Part shown: positions 45,795 to 56,144 of the stretch, piece by piece
Layout of the letters: every line of letters starts with the position of its first letter
Position numbering within the stretch: position 1 is the first letter of the stretch
Source of the DNA: G963663495 sp963663495
GTDB lineage: Bacteria > Bacteroidota > Rhodothermia > Rhodothermales > Bin80
NCBI GenBank assembly: GCA_963663495.1
Contig: OY760427.1
Span: 744,001 to 808,000, forward strand
Reading direction: 5' to 3'
Length of the DNA stretch: 64,000 nt
Notes under the pieces: model-generated
Told to the model about the DNA's origin: nothing
Databases searched by the model: none
What the model saw: the letters and a program-made list of their open reading frames with translations, nothing else
Position numbers and translations under genes: made by a program

Positions 45795-47288
45795 CTAATG
45801 GTCTAGCGCGCCGGTGCGCCGACGCCATGTGGTTCCCTGTGCGGAGTCCATCACCTCAATCCCGAGTGCTTCCAACTTGTTGCGGATCGCATCCGCGCGT
45901 GCGTAGTCTTTGTCGCTGCGGGCCTCCTTACGTTCTGAGAGTAGTTGTTCAACCTCATCGGCGATGGGATCCGCCTGCTTATTCTGCCTGTCTGCCGGAT
46001 AGACGATGCCGAGCAGGTCATTGACTTTCTGGAGGAAAGTAGTGCTGCTGTGAGCCGAGGCATGCGACAGCGAAGGCCCTGCCGCAAATATGTGCTTTAC
46101 CCCTTCCAGCGATGCAGCGATTGCAGCGGGAGTGTTGAGATCATCTAGCATAGCGCCCAAGGCGGCCTCATAACAGGCTGTCAATGGGTGGTTAACCCTG
46201 TCCGGCCCGTCACCCTGTGGAGAAGCGGCCATGTCTGATGCGTCCTTGAACCTTTGGGCGTGGCGTCCACTGTCGCGCAGAGTTCCGAAGGTAAAGTTGA
46301 AGGGTTTTCGGTATTGGCCGGCGATCAAAGCAAGCCGCAGTGCCAATGGGTCGACCCCTCGTCCACCATCGGAGGGAGCACTGACCAGGTCTCGAACGGT
46401 GTAGAAATTGCCGAGCCGCTTTGACATCTTGCGCCCTTCAACCTGCAGAAATCGTGAGTGCACCCAGTGTGAGGCGAACGGTTTGTTGGAGAGGCTTTCT
46501 GCTTGGGCGATTTCGCATTCATGGTGCGGGAATATTAGATCCTCGCCGCCAGTGTGCAGGTCTATTGTGGTGCCAAGGTAGGTCTGTGCCATCACCGAGC
46601 ATTCGATGTGCCAGCCCGGGAAGCCCCATCCCCATGGACTGTGCCATTGCATCAGGTGATTCTCGTCTTTCTTCCACAATGCGAAGTCGCGAGGGTCTCG
46701 CTTTTCCGCATCCACTACGATATCGCGCACCGCTTCATTTAGCGTTTCTGCGGAAGAATTTCCGGACAACGCGCCATAATTCCGGAAGCTTGCTACAGAA
46801 AAGTACACACCCTGCGTTGTTTCGTACGCTAGCTCCCGTTCGACAAGCCGCTCAATGGCTTGTATCTGGTCGCGTACATGTTCTGTCGCACGTGGCCTTA
46901 CGTTCGGCTCGCGGAGGTTCAGTGTCTGCCAATCCTCAATTAGCGCATTCGCATAGTATCGGGCAAGGTCCCACACATTGGCGAAGCGTTCTCCCTCCTT
47001 TGACCTGAGCGCTCGCAGCATTCGGTCTTCTCCAGACGGATCAACAAAATCGTCCGCTGTCAAATGACCTACATCCGTAATGTTGGTGACGTATGTGGTT
47101 TTCCAGCCGATGGCCTGCGCAGTCCGAAGTATCAGGTCGGCGGTAAGGAAAGAGCGAAAATTGCCTATGTGGGCGTATGAATACACCGTGGGGCCGCAGC
47201 CATAGAATCGGAGGTGCCCTGGTTCCATGGGGCTTAGTGGCTCGGTTGCGCCCGTAAGGGTGTTATAGAGCTTGAATTGTTTTTCCAT
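45795..47288 (-). CDS. cysS: Cysteinyl-tRNA synthetase
   Basis: ATG 47,288 (MEKQFKLYNTLTGATEPL) is chosen; the longer frame overlaps uxaB. 497 aa. It has the zinc-binding Cys in FYGCGPTVYSYAHIGNFRS (which also holds the HIGN signature), CSVMAQTYLG and PHHECEIAQAE zinc ligands, and the KMSKS-type loop GRKMSKRLGN. The anticodon-binding C-terminus ends ALGIEVMDSAQGTTWRR. It charges tRNA-Cys. It is an essential housekeeping gene, 32 bp after uxaB in what appears to be a four-gene leftward run. Confidence 0.97.
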   Translation of the reverse strand: MEKQFKLYNTLTGATEPLSPMEPGHLRFYGCGPTVYSYAHIGNFRSFLTADLILRTAQAIGWKTTYVTNITDVGHLTADDFVDPSGEDRMLRALRSKEGERFANVWDLARYYANALIEDWQTLNLREPNVRPRATEHVRDQIQAIERLVERELAYETTQGVYFSVASFRNYGALSGNSSAETLNEAVRDIVVDAEKRDPRDFALWKKDENHLMQWHSPWGWGFPGWHIECSVMAQTYLGTTIDLHTGGEDLIFPHHECEIAQAESLSNKPFASHWVHSRFLQVEGRKMSKRLGNFYTVRDLVSAPSDGGRGVDPLALRLALIAGQYRKPFNFTFGTLRDSGRHAQRFKDASDMAASPQGDGPDRVNHPLTACYEAALGAMLDDLNTPAAIAASLEGVKHIFAAGPSLSHASAHSSTTFLQKVNDLLGIVYPADRQNKQADPIADEVEQLLSERKEARSDKDYARADAIRNKLEALGIEVMDSAQGTTWRRRTGALDH

Positions 47289-47320
47289 CCCGCGTTGAAC
47301 AGGGGACAAGGGGGCCAGGT

Positions 47321-48790
47321 TCAGGTACCCTGATTCTTGAGTGCGATTTCCAAGGCTGTGCATACTCCCTTACTCAGCATCGTCTCCAGGTAGAAAGTGA
47401 CCGCACTGCCAAATTCGGGAAGAATGGTCAGGTCCGTACCCCATAGTGAGCAGTTTGCACACACTGTCTGGACGACCTCCCTGGGTGTGCTGGTTCGCCA
47501 AGCCTCTGCAAAGACATTGGAACAGTCGTCCTGGATGGCATAAGCTTGGTCGTTCCAAAGCCCGTGATACCCGGTCTGCCAAGGCTGGCAGCGCATGAAC
47601 AGAAGATGGGAGGCAAGTCCCACGGCTATGAGGTGCGGAACCGTCTTCCTTTTCCGAACATGCGTGATCAGCGATGGCACCACGCGATGGAGCATTTTGG
47701 TGGTGCCTTGCAGTGTGATATCAATGAGTTCGTGACGGAGGAAGGGGTTTTGCCACCTAGCCAGAACTTCGTCAATGTAGGGTGGGACCGTCGCCGGATC
47801 AACGTCCAGCGTTGGTCCCAATTCGTTTCGCAGCAACGCCTCTATATAGGGACCAGTGACGGGGTGCCGCATGTTCTCAAGCACGCTACGATTTCCGGTC
47901 AGGTAGCCTAGGGGGACACTAAGCGTATGCCCGCCATTTAGCAGTCGCACCTTACGCAATCGGTATGGAGCAATGTCTTGTGCGACCACGATCGGCTCCG
48001 CATCGCGAACAAAACCGAGGTTCGGATTACCCTCAATCGCCCATATACGGTAGGGTTCGGTCGGTGTAAGCAGCGAGTCGGTGTAGCCGACCCGGGACTC
48101 AAAGGAGCGGACCTCCGCTTCCCGGGGCAGCCCTGGCACGATGCGGTCAACCAGCGTATTGAAGAACGTGTTGGCGGTAGAGACCCATTCCTCAAAGGGC
48201 TGGTTCAGTTTCCACCGGCGCGCGGTGGCCAATACAAGGCTCCTGAGTAGGGTACCGTTAGCGTCAACCAGTTCACATGGCAGTACGACCAGTCCCCGGT
48301 CGGGATGGAAGTCAAAGTGTTTTGCGCGTGCGAGGAGAAATGCAGTCAGTTTTGCCGGGAAAGATGCAGGTGGATGTGCATCAAGGCGATCCTTGTCAGA
48401 CAAGGTTAGGCCTACTTCTGTGGTATTGGAGAAGACTGCCTCCAGGTCCTTGCTGCGTGCTAATTCAAGGACCCGGTCCCAGCCCTCAGCTGCGGGTATG
48501 GCCCGACTGACGGACGACACGATGCGATGAGATTCATGGGGGGCTTCACTGGTACCTCCACGCACCCAAAGCGTAAACAGTCCCGACTGGTTACATAATG
48601 CATCCGCTCTTGCCGCACCGGTTGATTGAACGGCGACGATCCGTCCGGCATACCTGTCGTCTGCATTCGCTTCGTCAACGAAACTGTCTGCGAAGGCCCT
48701 CAGGAACCGACCGGTGCCAAACTGCAGGATGCGTTCCGGCAGGAGTGCCCCGGGAGCATGCACATTAGCTCCAAGCGTTGGAAGTATCAT
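47321..48790 (-). CDS. uxaB: Tagaturonate/fructuronate reductase (altronate oxidoreductase family)
   Basis: ATG 48,790 (MILPTLGANVHAPGALLPER) is preferred over the start 33 bp upstream. 489 aa. It is a mannitol-dehydrogenase superfamily protein: ILQFGTGRFLRAFADSFVDEA (NAD-binding), VFSNTTEVGLTLSDKD, LPCELVDANG, FFNTLVDRIVPGLP, the catalytic-Lys region RKVRLLNGGHTLSVPLGYL, and a helical C-terminus. It would reduce the ketouronates made by UxaC with NADH. Family members split between tagaturonate and fructuronate; I favour UxaB by overall pattern. Confidence 0.88.
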   Translation of the reverse strand: MILPTLGANVHAPGALLPERILQFGTGRFLRAFADSFVDEANADDRYAGRIVAVQSTGAARADALCNQSGLFTLWVRGGTSEAPHESHRIVSSVSRAIPAAEGWDRVLELARSKDLEAVFSNTTEVGLTLSDKDRLDAHPPASFPAKLTAFLLARAKHFDFHPDRGLVVLPCELVDANGTLLRSLVLATARRWKLNQPFEEWVSTANTFFNTLVDRIVPGLPREAEVRSFESRVGYTDSLLTPTEPYRIWAIEGNPNLGFVRDAEPIVVAQDIAPYRLRKVRLLNGGHTLSVPLGYLTGNRSVLENMRHPVTGPYIEALLRNELGPTLDVDPATVPPYIDEVLARWQNPFLRHELIDITLQGTTKMLHRVVPSLITHVRKRKTVPHLIAVGLASHLLFMRCQPWQTGYHGLWNDQAYAIQDDCSNVFAEAWRTSTPREVVQTVCANCSLWGTDLTILPEFGSAVTFYLETMLSKGVCTALEIALKNQGT

Positions 48791-48857
48791 GCCATATCCA
48801 TTCTGTGAACGGCATGCGTGCATAGTCGCTGCCGTTTGGTGGCCTCGCCGCGTCCGA

Positions 48858-49799
48858 CTACCACTCGTCCTCGTAGCCTGGCCGTGTCACGATTCTGGAC
48901 CAGTCACGTTCATTTTCCGTAAAGGCACCCAAGCACCAGACAAACATGAAATCCACGGTAGCAGGCGCAATCGTGTCGTGAAAATTGGGTGTGACATTTA
49001 TGGCTTGTTCGTCAAAAAGGTGCACGTACGTGTTGGTCGGCTCTCCTGGACGGGCGCAATTCTGGAGTACGTAGGGTATGTCACCGGGAATCACGCTGGC
49101 ACACCGAAAGTGGTATATCTCTTCTTTTGCATCCTTGCCGAGTCCGTACGGCCCGTCGGGGCCGTGGAAGTGGGGAGGGTAGCTGCCAATGCCGCCAACA
49201 TTTGCGATGAATGTGTCACCGAACAGAAGTCTGCAGGCATTAATGTTCTGATCTACGAGTTTATAGACCGTGCGCTCAGACATGGGACGCTTTGTCCCGA
49301 CTTGAGCCGCCAGCTCGGTTTCAGCAATATGTGCGTGCAGGACCAGGCTATCCGGATACTTGGTGTGGCAGTCAACTGCCCTGTATTCGCTTACATCGCC
49401 TAGAGCACTGTCACAGGATATAAGGACCTCTTCCGCTAGACCTAAATACAGCACATCACCCATGCCAAGGTCATAGGTGCCGCTTTGGGTCTGTATGCGT
49501 GCACTGCCTCGGTTGACGTAAAACAGCGCTTCTTCGGTAGGCCCGGTGCGTACCGGCACCGCTGCATATCCTTCGGCATCGGGGAGCAAGATGATGCGGG
49601 CCTGTCGGAGGAACCTGAAACTGGAGTTTGTGCCGGTGATGATTTCAGAGCGTTGATTGGGCGCGCCGCGGGCATCAAAAAGCTCCACTGTTCTTAGCTC
49701 ACCCGTATCTGGAAGGACGGCATGCCCGGTGATAGTCCTTGCTTCGGGCGGTTTAGGCGGCGCAGTGACCAGCGGTCCGATTGTTCGTTGTGGTACCAT
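48858..49799 (-). CDS. KduI/IolB-family cupin isomerase
   Basis: ATG 49,799 (MVPQRTIGPLVTAPPKPP) is chosen; a start 60 bp upstream is possible. 313 aa, bicupin. The metal site is visible in SYPPHFHGPDGPYGLGKDAKEEIYHFR (two His, then Glu), with a last His probably in NFHDTIAP. The family contains 5-keto-4-deoxyuronate isomerase (KduI) and 5-deoxy-glucuronate isomerase (IolB). GIGSYPPHFH leans toward IolB, while the adjacent uxaB supports a role in uronate use. Gap to uxaB is 67 bp. The exact substrate is open. Confidence 0.75.
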   Translation of the reverse strand: MVPQRTIGPLVTAPPKPPEARTITGHAVLPDTGELRTVELFDARGAPNQRSEIITGTNSSFRFLRQARIILLPDAEGYAAVPVRTGPTEEALFYVNRGSARIQTQSGTYDLGMGDVLYLGLAEEVLISCDSALGDVSEYRAVDCHTKYPDSLVLHAHIAETELAAQVGTKRPMSERTVYKLVDQNINACRLLFGDTFIANVGGIGSYPPHFHGPDGPYGLGKDAKEEIYHFRCASVIPGDIPYVLQNCARPGEPTNTYVHLFDEQAINVTPNFHDTIAPATVDFMFVWCLGAFTENERDWSRIVTRPGYEDEW

Positions 49800-50409
49800 A
49801 GTGATGTTAAGTGGGAGTAGGTGGGGTGGGTACGCTACGGCTGCAAATGGCGCTCCCAAGCGCTTGGAAGCCGCTATGAGGTATAGGTTCCAAATGGGAT
49901 TCCGTCGCGTGTTGTCTCTTCGGTCAGGTGCTATCGTTAGTGTGTCTGCGCAATGGTGTATGAATTCTTGGAGGCAGCAGCCAGTGTCTCCATGCCACGC
50001 CGTGCACGCCGCTTACAGCGTTCACGAGAAGCAACTCCAAACGACAGGAAGGTGTGTTTCCTGTAATCGCGGTATCGGGCGCTTTTTGGGCTGGTGAAGG
50101 CGGTATTGCGGGCGAAACCCAAGTGCCACGGATCGGCGTCCTTACCGCTTGCCGCAGGCATGGAGTATGGTGCACACAGCTACCAGCGATGCTCTTTGTC
50201 CGGTTGGATCCGTCCGTGCTCATGTGCCAGCGCCGCGCACAAGGGATATAACTCACATTGCTTCCGGACCAGTGAGAGCGAAATGTCTGGCGGATCCTGG
50301 ATAATGACGCACCGCCAGCTGCTGCCATGTGCTCCTCGACACTGGTGCAGTTCCGCGGAATGTACGTCGGTGCCGCCGAAATCGGATCGATCGCGACAAA
50401 AATGAAGGG
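49800..50409. other. Region without confident gene
   Basis: About 610 bases. On the minus strand, the sequence before TnpB element 4 (52,0xx side) and after it joins in one open frame once the element and one 8-bp duplication are removed, ending at a TAG near 50,176 (translated pieces: RRAPLLRNATLHFCRDRSD, then WRCVIIQDPPDISLSLVRK). The frame has no family I recognise and no clear start, so I do not call a gene. Confidence 0.35.
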
Positions 50410-50417
50410 TTGCATTG

Positions 50418-51892
50418 GGGAATTATATACGTGAGTGACCAACTGTACACAGTGAGGCACTAGTATCATTTTCACGGGTCATAGGGGTCGGTAACCCGAA
50501 CGCCCCTCGCCGTGTAGCAGCCCCAATCCCGGAGGCCAGTATGTTTGCAGCCGCATTCAGGTCTGCATGATCCGCATGTCCACAGGACATACACGTGAAT
50601 TTGCTCCGTGTCTTACGGTTACTCGCTTCTGTGTGCCCACACACAGAACACCGCTGACTCGTATAGGCAGCGGTAACCTTTATCACCTTGCGGCACTTAT
50701 AGCTCAGCATCTGATCCAGCTGGCCCCGACCTGTTCGTAGTATTCCACAGTTAAGGCCAGACTTCTGTTTGACGTTTGTGCCAAAGCTCTCCATCGTCCC
50801 CTTAGCTGAACGTGTCATCGCTTTGATCTTCAGGTCCTACAGTATCACCGTTGAGGAGCAATTGGCAATACTGCGACTTGCCTGATGGTTCGCATTCTTG
50901 AGGATGTTAGCACGCTTGCGCTGTATGCGGGCGATTCCATGCTTCCGCCTGTTACGACGGTTGGAGCCTTTCTTCTGTCTCGCCAGTCTTCGCTGATGCC
51001 GCTTCAACTTGGCATCAAGACGCTTGGTATCCGGTTGTCTGATAATGCTTGTATCGCCCTCTGTGGAGACCATAGCGACCTGCCCGCAATTACGGTCAAT
51101 GCCTACAGCACCGCCGGTATCCTCTATTACAGGTGCCTCCATCTTGTAGCAGATGACAGCATACCCTTTGCCGGCGTTCTTCTTTACCGTGGCTTTGACG
51201 GGTATACCATCAGGGTACGGGTTGCCTCCCCGCCTGCGGAGCGCCATGTATCCCACTTTCGGGATATACAGCTTGCCATCCCGAACCCTTACGTTATCCG
51301 GGATCGTGAACGAAGGCGTACTACCATGTCTGGAATGGAATCTCGGTCTTCTCTTACCCTCCTTGAAGAATGCCTTCCATGCATCCGCCTGATATTTCAA
51401 TGTGTATCTAACGACAACGTGTATCTAACGACACCAAAGGAGTATTCAGGTAGCCACTCGACCGTGCGGCGCAGCGCCGTGAACCGCTTCCCCAGCGAGA
51501 AGAAGCTTACCGAGGGCGGCTTCTCTCCAGCCTCTTTCGCTTTCCTGTACGCCTCGCTCTGCTCTGCGAGGATGGCATTCCACACAAACCTACACGCACC
51601 CGCTAATCCAGCAAGTTGCTTGGCATTACTCCGACTTCCGGGCAACAGCCTGTATGTGATATTGCGGTATGCACTAACCGTTTCGGGCATGGCACTGTGG
51701 CATATAACTCCCTAATATATGGTAATTATATAGCATGCGTATCCATGTGTTGAGTTATTTGAAATAATTGCAGTTTGTTCGTGAAAAGCGGGAACCGATT
51801 ATGAAAAACTGGCAAAAGCCATCCTGTCTGCACCACCAAAGCACAAAAAGTAATTCCTGCGAAAACGCGTGGCATTCAGCCATATAACTCCC
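50418..51892 (-). mobile_element. TnpB-carrying element 4 (long-leader type)
   Basis: 1,475 bp with gene-strand ends GGGAGTTATAT (51,892) and ATATAATTCCC (50,418). The flanks are TTGCATTG (50,410-50,417) and TTGTATTG (51,893-51,900), an 8-bp duplication with one change. It is longer than elements 2 and 3 by a 17-bp internal duplication (GTGTATCTAACGACA-like at about 51,400-51,432) plus one base that each of those copies has lost. Confidence 0.85.
50423..51690 (-). pseudogene. TnpB with stop at the catalytic Glu and a 17-bp duplication (element 4)
   Basis: ATG 51,690 (MPETVSAYRNITYRLLPGS). The 17-bp duplication near 51,410 shifts the frame after GVVRYTL and ends it at a TGA. The middle segment (MKYQADAWKAFFKEGKRRP...) is open to a TAG at 50,837-50,839. 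There the codon GAG for the RuvC-II glutamate (VILEDLK in copies 2 and 3) has become TAG. The C-terminal part then continues open to 50,423 with both zinc-finger CxxC pairs and HADLNAAANIL. It therefore carries two independent disabling changes. Confidence 0.9.
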
Positions 51893-52024
51893 TTGTATTG
51901 CGTAGCAACGGCGCGCGGCGGCCAGATGGCAGCGACCATGGCCGATCTTTGGAACGACTATTCGGGGCTGATGTGCTGGTGGATCTGACTTCCGTTCTCA
52001 ACACTCCGTCAATTCCTACATCAT

Positions 52025-53110
52025 TCATTGTCTTTGAGGGGTAAGAACGCGAATCTCCTTTCCAGACACCTTGCCCGCCGTGGCGATACGCTTGCGAATG
52101 TCCAGGCTGCTCATATGACATCCTACATACCATCCATTGCCTAAATCTGTTATGGCATAGGAAAATTTTTCGTAGTCAGCAAAAAGATCGCGGGGATTCT
52201 TAGCCACGACCCGCCGCGTACGGGATATTGTTGCTTCCCCGTACCGCTCTAAGAATGTCGGATCCTCGCTTGCAAGGTGCTGTATCAACGCGACGAGTGT
52301 AGCTTTTCCTGACTTGGCCCGTACCACGTGACCCTCTATTTCGAAACCCGAAATGCGGGGACGTGTTTTTCTTTCTGGGCTGTCGGTTTGATCCGGGGGT
52401 GGACTTGTTGACGAAAAACCGGCAGGCCTAACCCGTTGGCTCTTGAGGAATGCCGAGATATCCTTCAGACTGGGCGAAACGTTGGCCGACTCTTCAGCGC
52501 GTTGCTTCACCAGCTGGGATAAGCCTGACTCAGGGTTATTGAGCAGACTGCGATAGACATCCGCGATGCTATGACGCGCACGCAGCCGGGCCCTGCGTTC
52601 CTCTAACATCTGGCGAGCGGATGTATCACTTTCCATAGAGACCACGCGTCGGCGCTCCAGGATTTTTTGCATGATTTCTGCAATTTCGTCGCGGCGGCCT
52701 TCCGACTGCAAATTTAGCGACGCGAAGAGACGCTCGGAGGGTCGTCCTGCGGCCATGCTTTGGTATAGGTCCCAGCGGTTACCATCGGTAAGAATCAACA
52801 GAGGGATGCCCTGTGCATTAGCATATCGGAAGAGTTGTTCCTCGCCGCTGGGTGTCAGCTTGCCTTGATACTTGGCCTCCAGGAACACCAAAGGCCGTGA
52901 GTCTTGATCGAACAGCGCATAGTCTACGTATCCCTGCTTATCAATGCGAAGCTCCGGTCTGAATTGGCTTGGGTCAGCATCGTCCCATCCTAAGGCACGT
53001 AACACTGGAAGGATCACCGCCTGCTTGATTTGCGCTTCATTCCTGAGATCACCGGACGACATTCTGTCAGAAACCTGCTTTAGTACGTCAGTGAGTTGCT
53101 GGATCTGCAT
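52025..53110 (-). CDS. HsdR N-terminal-like (PD-(D/E)XK) nuclease-domain protein
   Basis: ATG 53,110 (MQIQQLTDVLKQVSDRMS) or ATG 53,140; about 361 aa. The N-terminal ~150 residues fit the type I restriction enzyme R-protein N-domain: NEAQIKQAVILPVLRALGWD, then a PD-(D/E)XK core YVDYALFDQDSRPLVFLEAKY (Asp, then Glu-x-Lys), then LFRYANAQGIPLLILTDGNRWDLY. A charged middle (RRARLRARHSIADVY) and a Ser/Pro-rich linker lead to a C-terminal domain (ISGFEIEGHVVRAKSGKATLVALIQ; ISRTRRVVAKNPRDLF; LGNGWYVGCHMSS). There is no helicase motor, methylase or specificity subunit nearby, so it is a solitary nuclease-like protein, possibly of the DUF4268/restriction-related kind. Its role is unproven. Confidence 0.75.
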   Translation of the reverse strand: MQIQQLTDVLKQVSDRMSSGDLRNEAQIKQAVILPVLRALGWDDADPSQFRPELRIDKQGYVDYALFDQDSRPLVFLEAKYQGKLTPSGEEQLFRYANAQGIPLLILTDGNRWDLYQSMAAGRPSERLFASLNLQSEGRRDEIAEIMQKILERRRVVSMESDTSARQMLEERRARLRARHSIADVYRSLLNNPESGLSQLVKQRAEESANVSPSLKDISAFLKSQRVRPAGFSSTSPPPDQTDSPERKTRPRISGFEIEGHVVRAKSGKATLVALIQHLASEDPTFLERYGEATISRTRRVVAKNPRDLFADYEKFSYAITDLGNGWYVGCHMSSLDIRKRIATAGKVSGKEIRVLTPQRQ

Positions 53111-53708
53111 GGGCGAGGTGTTGTAATTGTGGAAGCGCAAACGCTCCTCCGCCGAGCCGTTGAACGGCCCGTAGCAGCTTCGGGATCGGCTACCGGTGGG
53201 AAGTTAATAATTGCAAGGAACACAAGTATGAATCCGTTTCGGTATGCGACGTATCGGTCCGTTTTGATTGCCCGAGCAGGAATCCGTAGACTGGGAAAGT
53301 TCAGACTGTTTCAGCGCAAATACGATGGAATCCCTTGAGCTATACGGCTATGCGACGATCAACGTATGATGTACCGATGCGAGATGTAGCGGCACACACA
53401 ATACGTCAGCATGCCGCAACATAGCGCTGATTCAATTTGATTCGTTGCTGACCCTGATGGGCGCAATGCCGTGGCGTCCGTGCGCGGACAATCTAGAGAG
53501 GGATGCATTTTCGGATGTTGCCATTAGGAGGCCATCGCGACGGCAACAGGGCTGACGGCTGGTGGCTGACCTGTGCACTTGGAAACCCTTGCACGCATTA
53601 CGTTGGGGCGTTCAAGTCACATTGTGTTGCCCGAAAAGTAATGATATCTCCATACTCACGGGTATGCGGAAGTGGGGCGTTGTGCCATTCCCCTAGCCCA
53701 AGCTTGAT
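53111..53708. other. Region without recognisable gene
   Basis: About 600 bases before the group II intron. It has several small open frames but no motif. The last part forms the intron's 5' exon (ends CCCAAGCTTGAT). No transcription terminator could be assigned, although group II introns of some classes choose such sites. Confidence 0.35.
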
Positions 53709-54124
53709 GTGCGCCGTGATAAGGCGCTTTCCTGTGGCGGGTGCGAATCCCGCCCAACAACTGTCGCTCCGGTTGGTAGCGGTTACAGCGTATTATGGAG
53801 GTAACGACATGGTATGAAGCACTGTAGTTAACGGGCTACGAGAGTAGCTTAGCGACCATGCGGGCCGGAACATGATTGAACGCTGAGCAGGCTTCGAAAC
53901 GGGTAATGCGAGTGTCGACCTTCCGGTGATAGGGGAGGACCGATGCGGTTTCGGGAAGAGAGCGATAAGAGCACCGAGACTGACTCGCCGGGGTATTGGC
54001 GCTGGCACGCATGGAAGATCAGGGAAGCAGCAACACGGGAAGCCCTGTTGACGGTGCGCGCACCAACCGGAAGTTTGTAAGAGCCAGGCCGGGTCAGCAG
54101 GGCATGGTGCCAGAAGTAGTTGGT

Positions 54125-55420
54125 CTATTTTTTCAAGACCGGCTTAGGAGTGGGCCCAAGATACGGTTTCGGCACACATTTTAGCAGGGCTTTTTGGAGC
54201 TTGGGAAGGTGTTTTGCACAGCTAAGCTTGCATAATCGGGGTTCGGTTTCCAGCATAGCCATTGCTACCCATCGGTGACGTTGATCTGAGTGTACCCAAC
54301 GTCTGATCCGCCGCGTTCGATTAGCCAGCTGGCCGTTGACATTCTCAATGATGTTGGTGGTTAGCAGACTGCATCCGACCGTATCCGCCACACCCAGCCT
54401 GTGCAGTGTCAGCGTCTCTTCCATGCCCTCTTCCAGGCTACGTGCGGCCGCTTCCTCCCCTTGTTCCTCCAAATCATCCCGTAGGGTCTCAAGCCCCGCT
54501 TTTGCGTCGTCGTACGTGTCTTCACGATACGCCTCCTGCATCTTCCGACGCACCTTGGGCGCATCCTCCTTTTTCGTGAGCTTGCTCACCACATTCTCCC
54601 GCTTATGCCAAGTACAACGCTGCACCTGCGTGTAGTCGCCGAAGACATCCTTTACCGCCTTGTACAGCCCCTTCGCTCCATCCACAACGCACAGCAGGCC
54701 CTGGTCATAGCACAGGCCGCGATTGATCAGGCCTTCCAACAAACCTGTAATCGCCTCCGCATTCTCCGTGGTCGTCTCCACCATGCCCAAGATCTCCTTC
54801 TTTCCGTCTGCCGTAATGCCCATACACAGCACGATCTGGCACTCCTGCAAGTACTTGCCATCTATCAGCAGCGTCACATAGGTTTCCGAAGACAGATCGC
54901 GTTCTTCGAACTTCTTGAGGGCCTCCGCACTCTTCTTCCTGAAAGTGCGACTGACCGAGGAAGCGCTCAATCCATAACTGTCCGCAAACGCGCTGACCAC
55001 ACGGTGATAATCCCGCTGGCTGATCCCAAGAAGAATGTTTTCCGTCAGATTGTTCTCCTCTTCAACCGATGCATTGCGTAGCTCACAATAGGTCTCCAGA
55101 GGACGCTCCTTGCCCTCTTTCTTATCCCGTACGCGCTGCACCCGGATCTTCAGGCGTTTCCCCATGATCCTGATTGAACCCGGATTGGTCCCCCATCTCT
55201 CGTAACGTCCGTCGTGCACATCGTCTCTCGCGTAGCGCTTGCCACAGAGCGACTCTACCTCCTCTTCCATGACCAATTTAGCCAACAGCTCCTCAATGCT
55301 ACCGCTGCATCGCAAGAGTGCCATCTTGGTCTCCCGATCTTGATCAATTATATCCCGGAAGTGCTTCACTCGCTTCCTGGCCTTGGTTGAGGGCTTGGTT
55401 GTTGTCTCACATGCTTGCAT
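54125..55420 (-). CDS. IS256-family (Mutator-type) transposase
   Basis: ATG 55,420 (MQACETTTKPSTKARKRVKH) is preferred over one 48 bp upstream. 431 aa. The DDE residues are visible: Asp in TLLIDGKYLQE, Asp in LLCVVDGAKGLY, and Glu in TNIIENVNGQLANRTRR. The IS256 signature CTWHKRENVVSKL follows the second Asp. The N-terminal part carries LVMEEEVESLCGKRYAR and GRYERWGTNPGSIRI, typical of the family's DNA-binding region. No disruptions. It is the likely mover of the 4.7-kb element. Confidence 0.93.
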   Translation of the reverse strand: MQACETTTKPSTKARKRVKHFRDIIDQDRETKMALLRCSGSIEELLAKLVMEEEVESLCGKRYARDDVHDGRYERWGTNPGSIRIMGKRLKIRVQRVRDKKEGKERPLETYCELRNASVEEENNLTENILLGISQRDYHRVVSAFADSYGLSASSVSRTFRKKSAEALKKFEERDLSSETYVTLLIDGKYLQECQIVLCMGITADGKKEILGMVETTTENAEAITGLLEGLINRGLCYDQGLLCVVDGAKGLYKAVKDVFGDYTQVQRCTWHKRENVVSKLTKKEDAPKVRRKMQEAYREDTYDDAKAGLETLRDDLEEQGEEAAARSLEEGMEETLTLHRLGVADTVGCSLLTTNIIENVNGQLANRTRRIRRWVHSDQRHRWVAMAMLETEPRLCKLSCAKHLPKLQKALLKCVPKPYLGPTPKPVLKK

Positions 55421-55694
55421 AACGATGGGTGTGTTAGGGTGTTGGATGATTAGGGCTCCAAGTAGCATAATGCAGAGCCCCCAGATGGCTCGATAGTAAG
55501 GATTTCCAACGACGAGGATGACTTTGTTGATGCCTGCAGCAGGAAACCGGGCCTTTGAGAGAGGTTATAGCAGCTCCACGGGCTGCTGTGCGGCAAAAAG
55601 TCGGCTGTTTGTACAAAAACAGCGGTGTTATGCCATTCCGTGCAGGTTACAAATATTGAATACTTTATGCACCGTTTTCCGTGCACGCAATAAC

Positions 55695-56144
55695 CTACAC
55701 GCGTGATGTATGGTGTCGTCGGCGTTTTGGTGGCAGATATGGGCGCGTTTCTGCACGCGAACGGCTTCGTTGAGCCCTTCTGCGTGCGCTGGCATCGCTA
55801 TAGCGGCTTAAGGCGTACGATCTGGAGTCATTGTAGCCTGCCATGCGTGTGATTAGCTCCGAAACCGTGCCAATCTTTTCAACCGTGGCACGGTGCGCCC
55901 GGATATCGTGCTCATAGTAGTATTGCACGGCCACATTCTTGTTCTGGCAAGCATGGATCAATCGTACGCGTTCCAATAGTGCTGTTAGCCAGCTCGGCAG
56001 CTCTTTAACACAGGGCAGTCTGCTTCCTTGATGGCCTTGGTCATCCCTCTGTGCACAGCAATTGGCATCCTTACAGGCCTGCACAAGGCCTTTTTCGCCC
56101 AATGGAGGTGCTTTCCGTTGCCGCTCCCGTGGTCTTATCCGCAT
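55695..56144 (-). CDS. Hypothetical basic protein, repeat copy 1
   Basis: 149 codons in the first 1,042-bp repeat. The translation includes EKGLVQACKDANCCAQRDD, ELPSWLTALLERVRLIHACQ and a strongly basic tail (RRRAQRSRSRAETRP, PPKRRRHH). It is nearly identical to the product at 56,737-57,186. The helical middle and basic tail could bind nucleic acid, but I recognise no family, and it may simply be an open frame kept by the duplication. Confidence 0.4.
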   Translation of the reverse strand: MRIRPRERQRKAPPLGEKGLVQACKDANCCAQRDDQGHQGSRLPCVKELPSWLTALLERVRLIHACQNKNVAVQYYYEHDIRAHRATVEKIGTVSELITRMAGYNDSRSYALSRYSDASARRRAQRSRSRAETRPYLPPKRRRHHTSRV

